DNA from: AWTP1-13 sp050248715
GTDB lineage: Bacteria; Pseudomonadota; Alphaproteobacteria; Rhizobiales; Hyphomicrobiaceae
NCBI GenBank assembly: GCA_050248715.1
Contig: JBFWRV010000008.1
Location: forward strand, 1 to 64,000
Direction of reading: 5' to 3'
DNA length: 64,000 bases
A model generated the notes under the pieces. It searched no databases and was not told the origin of the DNA. It worked only from the letters and a program-made list of their open reading frames with translations. Below, in pieces: positions 33,598 to 41,605 of this stretch. The stretch's first letter is position 1. Each line of letters starts with the position of its first letter. Position numbers and translations under genes: made by a program.

Positions 33598-34666
33598 AAG
33601 CCACCATGCGTACTGCGCCCGGCAGCACCGCCGTGAACCGATCGGCGTGGATGTTGCGCCCCGCCAGGGCGGCGGTCAGGTCCTGCACCGGTCGGTCGAC
33701 GCCCTCGTTGGTCAGGCGGAACGTCCCCCAATGGTGGCCCAAAGCCTGTGCCGCACCGCAGAGCCGCAACGCCTCGACGGCCTCGTCGGGATTCATGTGG
33801 TTGTTGCGCATGAACCAGCGAGGCTCATAGGCCCCGATCGGCAGCAGGGCCAATGCCAGACCTGGATGGCGCCGGCCGACTCTGGCGAATGTCGATCCGT
33901 CTCCGAAGCCACTGTCGCCGACGATGTATATTTTCCGCTCGCCCGCCTCGACGACGAAACTCGCCCACAGCGCATGCATGCGGTCGCCGGTGCTGCGCGC
34001 AGACCAATGCAGGGTCGGCTCGGCATGCACACGTAGTCCATCGCCAAGGTCGACGACATCATTCCAATCGACGACCGTGGCGGCAAGCCCCGGAATGGCC
34101 TTCCGCAGGACGCTGTCGTTTCCGAGCGGTGTGATGACGCGAGGCCGGAATCGCTGCCACAAGAGGGCAATCGTGGCCATGTCCATGTGGTCGTAGTGGT
34201 TGTGGGTGATGAGCACGGCGTCGATGGGCGGCAGGCTCTCGAAGGCGATGCCAGGTGCATTCACGCGCCGGGGGCCGGCGAAAGAGAACGGGCTTGCCCG
34301 CTCGGCCCAGACAGGATCGAGCAGCAGATTCTTTCCACGGGTCTGGATCAGAAAGCTCGCGTGCCCTACGTGGACGACGCGGGCGCCTTTCTTGTCGAAG
34401 CGGGCGGGCGGGAGATCGAGCGGGAACGGGCTGGGGAAGCTCACCGGCCATGCCTCGCCGCGTTCGCCAAATTGCCACTTCAGAAACGCGCCAGGACCCT
34501 TCGGCCGCACTCCGCTGGGATTGAAGAACTGCACACCGTCGAAATGATCGGACGGCGGCCCCTGATAGTACGCGTTGGCGCGGCCCGAGGCCAGAAGGGC
34601 CCAGCCGGCAGCGCCGACGGCGCCGACCGTCCCCAGCATGTGCAGCGTCCGGCGACGTGTGAGCAT
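33596..34666 (-). CDS. Tat-exported metallo-beta-lactamase-fold hydrolase (UlaG/NAPE-PLD-like)
   Basis: 356 aa. The N-terminus TRRRTLHMLGTVGAVGAAGW is a twin-arginine signal, with cleavage likely after SGRANA (about residue 32). The metal site is LITHNHYDHMD (HxHxDH, about residue 155), with later VGDSGFGDG and a C-terminal HHWGTFRLTNEG His block, the arrangement of UlaG and N-acyl-phosphatidylethanolamine phospholipase D-like enzymes. Export by Tat fits a cofactor-loaded enzyme. A phospholipid or lactone substrate is possible but unproven. AGGAGGG lies 5 nt before the ATG at 34666; the open frame upstream is not used. Confidence 0.82.
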   Translation of the reverse strand: MLTRRRTLHMLGTVGAVGAAGWALLASGRANAYYQGPPSDHFDGVQFFNPSGVRPKGPGAFLKWQFGERGEAWPVSFPSPFPLDLPPARFDKKGARVVHVGHASFLIQTRGKNLLLDPVWAERASPFSFAGPRRVNAPGIAFESLPPIDAVLITHNHYDHMDMATIALLWQRFRPRVITPLGNDSVLRKAIPGLAATVVDWNDVVDLGDGLRVHAEPTLHWSARSTGDRMHALWASFVVEAGERKIYIVGDSGFGDGSTFARVGRRHPGLALALLPIGAYEPRWFMRNNHMNPDEAVEALRLCGAAQALGHHWGTFRLTNEGVDRPVQDLTAALAGRNIHADRFTAVLPGAVRMVA

Positions 34667-34887
34667 CACACCCTCCTGCAGCTTTCTTGAACGCAACAAG
34701 CCTTCACCCTTGGCGTCGTCAGCAAGTCTGCGTCCGCCAGTTCGCCCTTCGCGCTGCGACCTCTGCAGCTCGTTCCTCCCTCAGCCCCGCCTCCTTCGCG
34801 CTAGACGGATTCGCATTGTATTGGGTTAATACCTGTACCAAAATGGCGCCAAGTTCTTTCCATCCGCTTGCAGGCAGGGGGCAAGTA

Positions 34888-35751
34888 GTGAGCGCAAAAT
34901 CCGCCGCCAGGCGCGATGTGATCGAGCCGACACCTGGCGCAGCGAGGTCCACTCCCTCGCATGCCGCGCCCGAATCCCACCGCTCCTCGTTCGCCACCGA
35001 CGTCACGGTGGAGCATGGACCGGTGGAGCTCATCGGGCGCTTCTTCCTCAAGGCGGAGACGGCGATGCGAGAGCGCGGCGTCTTCCTGTCCTTCGGCTCT
35101 TTCGAGGAACTGCTGAGCGTCAATGAGCGCAACCGCCAATCGTGGGGGATCTTGACCTCCATGTACGACCACCGGTGCTGTCCGCAGGGATTGGCGCGCG
35201 AGAGGGCGTTCTGCTTCCTCGGGCGCGATGCCGGCGGGGAGATCGTCACGACGCACGCGGGTCGACTCTACGAGCTCGGCGAGCGGTCGATGAAGGAAGT
35301 GGGGGACGCCATGCTCCTGCACCACGACGATCCCGCCCGTTCCAAGCAACCCGGAGAGAGCATCGAAGTGACTGCGACCGTCGCCCGCTCGATCAAAGGC
35401 AGGCTGCTGATCAACGGTGGTGTGTGGTACCATCCGAACTATCGCAAGCGGCAGATCGCGACAATCCTGTCGCGTATTGCCCGCGTCTATGCCTACACGC
35501 GCTGGAAGATCGACTGGTCGATGGGCCTCGCCATGGAGGGTCCGACCCGCGGTGGTATCATCGACAGCGTCGGCTACCCCCATCGGGAATGGGGACTGCA
35601 GATCAGCAACGCCCAGAACGGCAGCCCGCGGTGCTGCCTGGCCTGGATGGACGCGAACGAGCTGCTGGCGGACCTACGAGGCTTCCTGGCTGGGCTGGAC
35701 GCGCAGGCTTATATGGGGGTCGATCACCGTCGCGCTCAGCACCAGGGTTGA
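34888..35751 (+). CDS. GNAT-like acyltransferase of the convergent module, copy 2
   Basis: About 287 aa paralog of 26252-27025. Shared blocks include HGPVELIGRFFLKAETAMRE, RAFCFLGRDAGGEIVTTHAG, the WYHPNYRKRQIATILSRIAR loop and helix, RVYAY and LAWMDANELL. A disordered N-terminal stretch of about 45 residues precedes the homologous region. The start is uncertain. The GTG at 34888 has AGGGGG seven bases upstream; the ATG at 34843 has no site. The function is unknown beyond a likely acyl-CoA-dependent transfer. Its 3' end overlaps the PAS-like gene 2 by 78 nt, and its stop TGA lies opposite a Ser TCA codon of that gene. Confidence 0.65.
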   Translation: MSAKSAARRDVIEPTPGAARSTPSHAAPESHRSSFATDVTVEHGPVELIGRFFLKAETAMRERGVFLSFGSFEELLSVNERNRQSWGILTSMYDHRCCPQGLARERAFCFLGRDAGGEIVTTHAGRLYELGERSMKEVGDAMLLHHDDPARSKQPGESIEVTATVARSIKGRLLINGGVWYHPNYRKRQIATILSRIARVYAYTRWKIDWSMGLAMEGPTRGGIIDSVGYPHREWGLQISNAQNGSPRCCLAWMDANELLADLRGFLAGLDAQAYMGVDHRRAQHQG

Positions 35752-36540
35752 GTTGCCAACCTGCTCGAATGGCAGGACGAGCCGACGATACCTGTAGCAC
35801 TTGCGCGGCTGCTGCGGGAAGTTGACGACCGCATCCACGTTGTCGAGCGCCGGGTTCCGGGTATCCAACACCTCGCGATAGACTTGCGCGACCCACTTGC
35901 CGTAGGCGTAGTCCGGCTGATCTTCCACCCGCAGGCCCTTCGTGCGGGAAAGCCAGTAGTTGCCGGACTGACCGAGCCCCTTTCCGACCTCCTTGACGTA
36001 GACGGACGACGAACCTGGCAAGGCTTCGAATAGTACGAAGCGGCCATTCAGCGCCTGCTGGATGACGGGATGGAGACGCTCGCGGTCATATCGGCCCCGA
36101 CAATCGGCCCACGCATCGAGAAGCGCGCGCAGCGGCGTATTGGCTTGCAACGCATGCAGCGGCAGCTGCTGCTTCAGGAAGTCGCCCTCGCGACCCTCGG
36201 TCCTGGGTGCCACACGCGTCAGGAGGCGGCGGATGGCTTCGTCGCGCGAGGCGACGAGTTCGTGCATCCAATCACCTTCCAGGAACGAGAGCAGCACCCG
36301 GGCAACGGGGCGGTCGTGCAACCAGTAGATAAGCGCGCCCAGGGCCGTGCCCGACACCACGGCCGGGCGCAAGCGCAGGCTGACCGAGCCGTCGCTTTCG
36401 GCCGCCGCAATGAAACCGAGATTCCTGACAACGTACTTGGTCAACTCGTCAGCCGAAAGCGAGGCCCCGAGGACCTCGGCAAGGCTCCGGGACTTGGCGT
36501 CCCACACATCGCCCATATCGTCGAACAGAACGGTATGCAT
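35674..36540 (-). CDS. PAS-like protein of the convergent module, copy 2
   Basis: 288 aa soluble paralog of 25457-26329. The C-terminal PAS_5-like part has QPDYAYGKWVAQVYREVLD (about 212-230) and CYRYRRLVLPF, aligned with PDFEYARWAARAYRD and TYRRVILPL of copy 1. The N-terminal domain (SLRLRPAVVSGTALGALIYW) is also shared. The ATG at 36540 is chosen because it aligns with the start of copy 1, although no ribosome site is evident and the frame is open to 36642. No output domain is visible, so any sensory role would have to act through a partner, perhaps the GNAT-like protein encoded opposite (inference). Confidence 0.66.
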   Translation of the reverse strand: MHTVLFDDMGDVWDAKSRSLAEVLGASLSADELTKYVVRNLGFIAAAESDGSVSLRLRPAVVSGTALGALIYWLHDRPVARVLLSFLEGDWMHELVASRDEAIRRLLTRVAPRTEGREGDFLKQQLPLHALQANTPLRALLDAWADCRGRYDRERLHPVIQQALNGRFVLFEALPGSSSVYVKEVGKGLGQSGNYWLSRTKGLRVEDQPDYAYGKWVAQVYREVLDTRNPALDNVDAVVNFPQQPRKCYRYRRLVLPFEQVGNSTLVLSATVIDPHISLRVQPSQEAS

Positions 36541-36768
36541 CGCAGTCCGAATGCTCGCCGCCACGCCCAGAGCGAGCGGCCCCGCCTCCGCTGCCTTCAA
36601 GGTCAATTGGAACCAGGGCGGAAACGGCGAGGCGCAGACCACCCGACGGAGCCGGCATTACCATTGCCGTCCTAAGGTATTGCCCAGCTGTTAATTTTCG
36701 GTGCTGGTGGCGCGGCGGACTGGTCTTGGTCGAGTAGGCGAAAATTTACGGTCCCGGCGCGCCCTTGC

Positions 36769-36792
36769 GGCCTTGCCGTGAAGAACAAGGCC
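36769..36792 (-). terminator. Hairpin after secA
   Basis: Arms GGCCTTG and CAAGGCC are separated by ten bases, starting 9 nt after the secA stop in the direction of transcription. It has no T-run. It is the best candidate 3' end for the secA transcript. Confidence 0.42.
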
Positions 36793-36800
36793 TCGCCCGT

Positions 36801-39800
36801 TCACTCGTGCTTTCCGTGGCAATGCTTGTATTTCTTGCCGGAGCCGCACGGACACGGCGCATTGCGCGAGACCTTGCCCCATGTAGCGGGGTCTCGCGGA
36901 TCGACCGCTGTTGCGGCGCGGCGCGTCTGCAGCGGCGCCCGACGCTCAGCGGCCCCGCGGGTGTCCGACCGGCCCGCCGCCGCCAAGGCGGCGTCCGCCA
37001 TCGCCAGCTCGTCCTCGCCGGTGAAGGGGTCGATATGGTGGGCCTGCATGGGAGGCAACTCGACGGGCTCGAGCGCAGCCTCCTCCTCATCCGGCATGCC
37101 CCGGATATGCATCAGCTGCCCGGTCACTGCCTCGCGCAGGTTGGATAGCATCGTCTCGAAAAGATGGAAGCTCTCCGACTTGTATTCGTTGAGCGGATCG
37201 CGTTGGCCGTAGCCGCGGAAACCGATCACCTGGCGCAGGTGCTCCAACGTGACCAGGTGCTCGCGCCAGAGATGGTCGAGCGTCTGCAGCAAGACCATCT
37301 TCTCGATCTGCCGCATGGTCTCGGGGCCGAACTCGGCCTCCTTCGCCTTGGCCTTCTCGTCGATGGCCTTCAGCAGCCGTTCGGTGATCTCCTCGTCGGC
37401 GATACCTTCTTCTGCGGCCCAGCGTTCGATCGGGAGATCCAGACCGAAGATGCGCTCGATCTCCTCCTTGAGCTTGGCGGTGTCCCATTGCTCGGCGTAG
37501 GCATTGGGCGGAATACACTCGGCAACCAGCTCGCGCACGACCTGAGTTCGCAGGTCGACGACGGTATCGTTGACGTCGTCGCGACCCATGATATCGATGC
37601 GGTGCTCGAAGATCACCTTGCGCTGGTCGTTCATCACGTCGTCGTACTTGAGGACGTATTTGCGCGAGTCGAAGTTGCGCGCCTCGACCTTCTGCTGAGC
37701 CTTCTCGAGCGCCTTGTTGATCCAGGGATGAGTGATGGCCTCGCCGTCCTGGAGGCCAAGCTTCTGCAGCATGCCGTCCATTCGGTCGGACCCGAAGATG
37801 CGCATCAAGTCATCTTCAAGAGACAGATAGAATTTGGACCGGCCAGGATCGCCCTGGCGACCCGAGCGACCGCGCAGCTGGTTGTCGATGCGCCGGCTTT
37901 CGTGGCGCTCCGTGCCGAGCACGTAGAGGCCCCCAGCTTCAAGTGCCTTCTTCTTCTTTTCGGCTATGTCGGCCAACGTCTCGGCAGACTTCCCTTCGAC
38001 CGCGCCAAAGACCGCCTCGAGCTCGGTGTATCTGCCGGCCACCTCGGAGGGTGCCGGTGTGACGCCGTCCGCCGCCTGACGTTCAAGCCATCGCCGTAGC
38101 GTGTTGTTGACGCAGTACCGGTAGTGGCCTCCGGCGCGTGCGAGGCTCCATTCGATGCCGTCTTTGTCCAGCCAGTCGCGTCCGCCATCCTGTAGCTGCT
38201 TGTTGATCCAATCGAGAAATCCGCCGCCGGCCTGGCGGCTCGCGCGTCGTTTGGCGGCATCAGCCTGGACCTGGAGATATCCCTTGGCCACCTCCGCTCG
38301 AATCTGCGTCTTCCTGGTAGGGTTCTCGTAATCGGTGTCGATCTCGCCGCGCTTGCGATCAATCTCCCTCTGGCTACGCGGCCGACCTGCCTCTCCCTGG
38401 GCAGCCCACTTCGCAAATTCCGCTTCCTTCAATTCCCCCAATCGTTGCTGGAGGCGGGCATCAACCCACTCATCGCCTTCACGCAGGCTGTCGTCGATCC
38501 AGTTCAGCAGCTCCTCGCCGGGGTCTCCCCCCGCCTGTGCTGCGGGACGGGCGCCGTTCATCTCGGTTTGCTGGCTAAGCCAGTCGCGAAGCCTATAGCG
38601 GGCGTTGCCGCCGAGCTGGATGTCCGTGCCGCGGCCGGCCATGTTGGTGGCGATCGTCACGGCCCCCGGCACACCGGCCTGCGCAATAATCATCGCTTCC
38701 TGCTCGTGGTAGCGCGCGTTGAGCACCTGGTGCGGAATGGGATCGCCGCTGTTCTTCTGCGCGATGTCGACGAGATAGCCCCCGATCTCGTTGAGCTGGG
38801 CCCTGAGCTCGTCCTCCTTGCCGGGCTTGAGGCCGTCGGCCTGCTTCTTGAAGTGCTGCCCGAGTTCGCGGATGTATTTGCGGTCCTTGAGCAGGCCGGA
38901 CAGCGTCTCGGACTTCTCGATCGACACGGTGCCGACAAGGATCGGTTGGCCGCGGCGGTGGCAGTCGGCGATCTCAGCCACGATCGCGCGCCCCTTCTCT
39001 CTGGCCGTACGGTAGACTTCGTCGTGCTCATCCTTGCGATCGACGGGCCGGTTGGTCGGAATCTCCAGCACATCGAGCTTGTAGATGTCGAGGAACTCGT
39101 TGGCCTCGGTCGCCGCCGTGCCTGTCATGCCGGCGAGCTTGCTGTAGAGGCGGAAGTAATTCTGGAACGTGATGGAGGCCAACGTCTGGTTCTCAGGCTG
39201 GATCTTGACGTGCTCCTTGGCCTCCAGCGCCTGATGCAACCCTTCCGAGTAGCGCCGTCCCTGCATCATGCGACCGGTGAACTCGTCGATGATGACGACC
39301 TCGCCAGCCTTCACAATGTAGTCGCGGTCGCGCATGAACAGCTTGTGCGCCTTGAGCGCCTGGTTGGCGTGGTGCACCACCGTGACGCTCTCGATGTCGT
39401 AGAGAGAGCCGCCCTTGAGCAGGTCCTGCTCCTTCAGCAGCTGCTCCAGGCGCTCGTTGCCGGCCTCCGTGAAGGCGACTTGGCGCTGCTTCTCGTCGAC
39501 CTCCATGAGCCCCTGCGCCTTCAGCAGCTCCTTAAGCTCTTCCTTGCTGTGCTTTGCCTTGATCTCTCTCTCGATCCTGTCGTGCTCCGCCACCAGGCCC
39601 TTCATCAGCTGGTCGATGGCTACATAAAGGTCGGCGCGGTCCTCGACCGGGCCGGAAATGATGAGCGGCGTGCGCGCCTCGTCGATTAGAATGGAGTCGA
39701 CCTCGTCGACGATGGCGTATTGGTGCCCGCGCTGCACCATCTCCTGCGCACGCATCTTCATGTTATCGCGCAGGTAGTCGAAACCCAGCTCGTTGTTGGT

Positions 39801-40337
39801 GGCATAGGTGACGTCGCACGCGTACTGGGCGCGGCGTTCGTCGTCGTCGAGCTCGTGCACAATGACCCCGACACTGAGGCCGAGAAACTTGTAAATGCGG
39901 CCCATCCATTCGGCGTCGCGCTTGGCAAGGTAGTCGTTGACGGTGACGACGTGCACGCCCTTGCCCGCGAGCGCGTTGAGATAGACCGGAAGCGTGGCAA
40001 CGAGCGTCTTGCCTTCGCCCGTCTTCATCTCGGAAATCTTGCCCTGATGTAGGACCATGCCTCCGATCATCTGCACGTCGAAATGTCTCTGCCCGAGCGT
40101 GCGCTTGGCAGCCTCGCGCACGGTGGCGAAGGCGGGCACGAGAAGGTTGTCGAGACTGGCGCCGTCGGCAAGCTGCTTGCGGAAGATGTCGGTGCGAGCT
40201 CTAAGCTCGGCGTCCGACAGCCGCTCCAGTTCCGGCTCGAGCTCGTTGATCTGCTCAACCCTGGGTCGGTAGGCCTTGACCCTGCGGTCGTTCGATGTTC
40301 CAAAGACCTTGGCCGCAATCGCGCCGATAGACAGCAT
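36801..40337 (-). CDS. secA: Protein translocase ATPase SecA, enlarged form
   Basis: 1178 aa motor of the Sec pathway, acting with SecYEG at the inner membrane. Walker A is MKTGEGKT (104-111), DEVDSILIDEARTP spans 211-224, MAGRGTDIQLGGN is at 566-578, and GRSGRQGD is at 823-830. The C-terminus has the zinc-binding CPCGSGKKYKHCHG that contacts SecB. Typical SecA is about 830-950 aa. The extra length here comes mainly from a 223-residue stretch (579-801) between GGN and GGLYVLGTE, far longer than in the forms I know, and from a smaller expansion near 485-533. The 579-801 insert holds a repeated motif (LLNWIDDSLREG and FLDWINKQLQDG). All core motifs are intact. It is divergent from the parvulin gene. 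Confidence 0.95.
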   Translation of the reverse strand: MLSIGAIAAKVFGTSNDRRVKAYRPRVEQINELEPELERLSDAELRARTDIFRKQLADGASLDNLLVPAFATVREAAKRTLGQRHFDVQMIGGMVLHQGKISEMKTGEGKTLVATLPVYLNALAGKGVHVVTVNDYLAKRDAEWMGRIYKFLGLSVGVIVHELDDDERRAQYACDVTYATNNELGFDYLRDNMKMRAQEMVQRGHQYAIVDEVDSILIDEARTPLIISGPVEDRADLYVAIDQLMKGLVAEHDRIEREIKAKHSKEELKELLKAQGLMEVDEKQRQVAFTEAGNERLEQLLKEQDLLKGGSLYDIESVTVVHHANQALKAHKLFMRDRDYIVKAGEVVIIDEFTGRMMQGRRYSEGLHQALEAKEHVKIQPENQTLASITFQNYFRLYSKLAGMTGTAATEANEFLDIYKLDVLEIPTNRPVDRKDEHDEVYRTAREKGRAIVAEIADCHRRGQPILVGTVSIEKSETLSGLLKDRKYIRELGQHFKKQADGLKPGKEDELRAQLNEIGGYLVDIAQKNSGDPIPHQVLNARYHEQEAMIIAQAGVPGAVTIATNMAGRGTDIQLGGNARYRLRDWLSQQTEMNGARPAAQAGGDPGEELLNWIDDSLREGDEWVDARLQQRLGELKEAEFAKWAAQGEAGRPRSQREIDRKRGEIDTDYENPTRKTQIRAEVAKGYLQVQADAAKRRASRQAGGGFLDWINKQLQDGGRDWLDKDGIEWSLARAGGHYRYCVNNTLRRWLERQAADGVTPAPSEVAGRYTELEAVFGAVEGKSAETLADIAEKKKKALEAGGLYVLGTERHESRRIDNQLRGRSGRQGDPGRSKFYLSLEDDLMRIFGSDRMDGMLQKLGLQDGEAITHPWINKALEKAQQKVEARNFDSRKYVLKYDDVMNDQRKVIFEHRIDIMGRDDVNDTVVDLRTQVVRELVAECIPPNAYAEQWDTAKLKEEIERIFGLDLPIERWAAEEGIADEEITERLLKAIDEKAKAKEAEFGPETMRQIEKMVLLQTLDHLWREHLVTLEHLRQVIGFRGYGQRDPLNEYKSESFHLFETMLSNLREAVTGQLMHIRGMPDEEEAALEPVELPPMQAHHIDPFTGEDELAMADAALAAAGRSDTRGAAERRAPLQTRRAATAVDPRDPATWGKVSRNAPCPCGSGKKYKHCHGKHE

Positions 40338-40699
40338 GCTAGCGGTTCCTCACATCCAGGCGCCAGCAACTGGCGGCCGAGCGGACAAGAAATTCTTCGA
40401 CGCCTGCCGGGACACGCGGCTTGCCGGTAGGCCGGGCCAGCACGGCGCTCGCGACTTTCGGCGCAGTCAACGCTCGGGTGGAGGGAACGAGTGCGAACCC
40501 CGCGAAGAAGCGCCTTGCGCCGGTCCCGCCAAGCCCTCCTGAGATAAGGACCAGCACCCTCCTTGTCAACGAATGAGCGCCCCTGCGGTCTCGCGGCCAC
40601 ACTTCTCTCATCAGGGAGACGCAATTTGCCCCTAAGCGGCGCGCCGAGGCAGTTCTGGAACGCCGCCGCGAACCGGCAGGAGAAAAGGACTACGAGAGC
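40338..40699. other. Divergent region between secA and the parvulin gene
   Basis: 362 nt without a gene. It carries a possible secA promoter (40541-40569) and must hold the promoter of the parvulin/argJ unit. Open frames here have no recognisable product. Confidence 0.45.
40541..40569 (-). promoter_or_regulatory. Possible sigma-70 promoter for secA
   Basis: On the minus strand a perfect -35 TTGACA (40569-40564) is followed by a 17-nt spacer and TATCTC, which matches only the first three bases of the -10 consensus. Transcription would begin near 40535, giving a leader of about 200 nt. Confidence 0.35.
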
Positions 40700-41563
40700 A
40701 TGAGGCACCGCCTGTCGGCCGCAGTAGCCATGGTCGCGACGACATTGCTCGTCTTCCAGCCTGGCATGTCCGCCAGAGCGCAGGAGCGGCCCGTCGCCAA
40801 GGTGAACGGCAAGATTATTACGGACGTCGACATGAAACTCGCCGAGGCGGAGATCGGAAACGATCTCGGCTCGCTGCCCGAAGCCACCAAGCGGCGCGTT
40901 CTGTTGGAGTTCCTGATCGAGAATCAGCTCTTCGCCGACGCCGCTGAAGGCGAGCAGCTTGGCACGGGTCCCGCCTTCAATGAGCGCCTGCAGTATTGGA
41001 GGCGGCGCGCTCTGCGCGATGCCTACTTCGACAAGAGCGTGCGCAACTCCATCAAGGATGCGGATGTCCGGCAATACTATGCGGGCCAAGTCAACACGAT
41101 GAAGCCTGAGGAGGAGGTGCGTGCCCGTCACATCCTGGTGGAGAGCCGGGAGAAGGCGCGCGAGGTGTTCGAGAAAATCGCCCACGGCAGCGATTTCGCT
41201 CAGATGGCCAAGGAATATTCCAAGGACCCAGGCTCGAAGGACCAGGGCGGCGAACTCGGCTTTTTCGGACGCGGACAAATGGTGCCTCAATTTGAGGAAG
41301 CAGCATTCAAGCTGAAGCAAGGAGAGGTCAGCCAGCCTTTCGAGAGCCAGTTCGGTTGGCACATCGTCCGCGTCGATGACCGCCGGCAGCGGCCGGTGCC
41401 CCCGTTCGAGGCGGTGAAGGACAGGGTCGTCTCGCACATGATCCACGGCAAGGCGCAGCAGATCGCGTCGGACTTGAGGGATAAGGCCCAGATCGAGTAC
41501 ATCGATCCGGAGATCAAGAAGAGCATGGAGAGCGAGCGTGGGGGCGGGCGCCCCAAGCGGTAA
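40700..41563 (+). CDS. Periplasmic parvulin-type peptidyl-prolyl isomerase
   Basis: 287 aa. A signal peptide (about 1-27, ending SARAQ) is followed by a SurA-like N-terminal chaperone segment (VAKVNGKIITDVDM). The parvulin domain covers about 135-230 with VRARHILVESREKA, GGELGFFGRGQMVPQFEEA and FGWHIVRVDD. It assists folding of exported and outer-membrane proteins. Its position beside secA and argJ is a conserved alphaproteobacterial arrangement. The tail is basic and probably disordered. argJ starts 42 nt later. Confidence 0.9.
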   Translation: MRHRLSAAVAMVATTLLVFQPGMSARAQERPVAKVNGKIITDVDMKLAEAEIGNDLGSLPEATKRRVLLEFLIENQLFADAAEGEQLGTGPAFNERLQYWRRRALRDAYFDKSVRNSIKDADVRQYYAGQVNTMKPEEEVRARHILVESREKAREVFEKIAHGSDFAQMAKEYSKDPGSKDQGGELGFFGRGQMVPQFEEAAFKLKQGEVSQPFESQFGWHIVRVDDRRQRPVPPFEAVKDRVVSHMIHGKAQQIASDLRDKAQIEYIDPEIKKSMESERGGGRPKR

Positions 41564-41584
41564 GGCCCGGTTCGCGCGCAAGAC

Positions 41585-41598
41585 CTCCTTCCAAGGAG
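41585..41598 (+). promoter_or_regulatory. argJ ribosome site inside a small hairpin
   Basis: CTCCT-TCCA-AGGAG puts the argJ Shine-Dalgarno AGGAG in the right arm of a 5-bp hairpin. The ATG follows 7 nt later. It could dampen translation initiation; the stem is short and may be chance. Confidence 0.35.
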
Positions 41599-41605
41599 AG
41601 CTGTC

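Noticed and set aside
34818..34832. GTATT/AATAC repeat upstream of GNAT-like gene 2 as an operator matching the XRE palindrome
   Set aside because: Different sequence from the 27157 palindrome and only five bases per arm.
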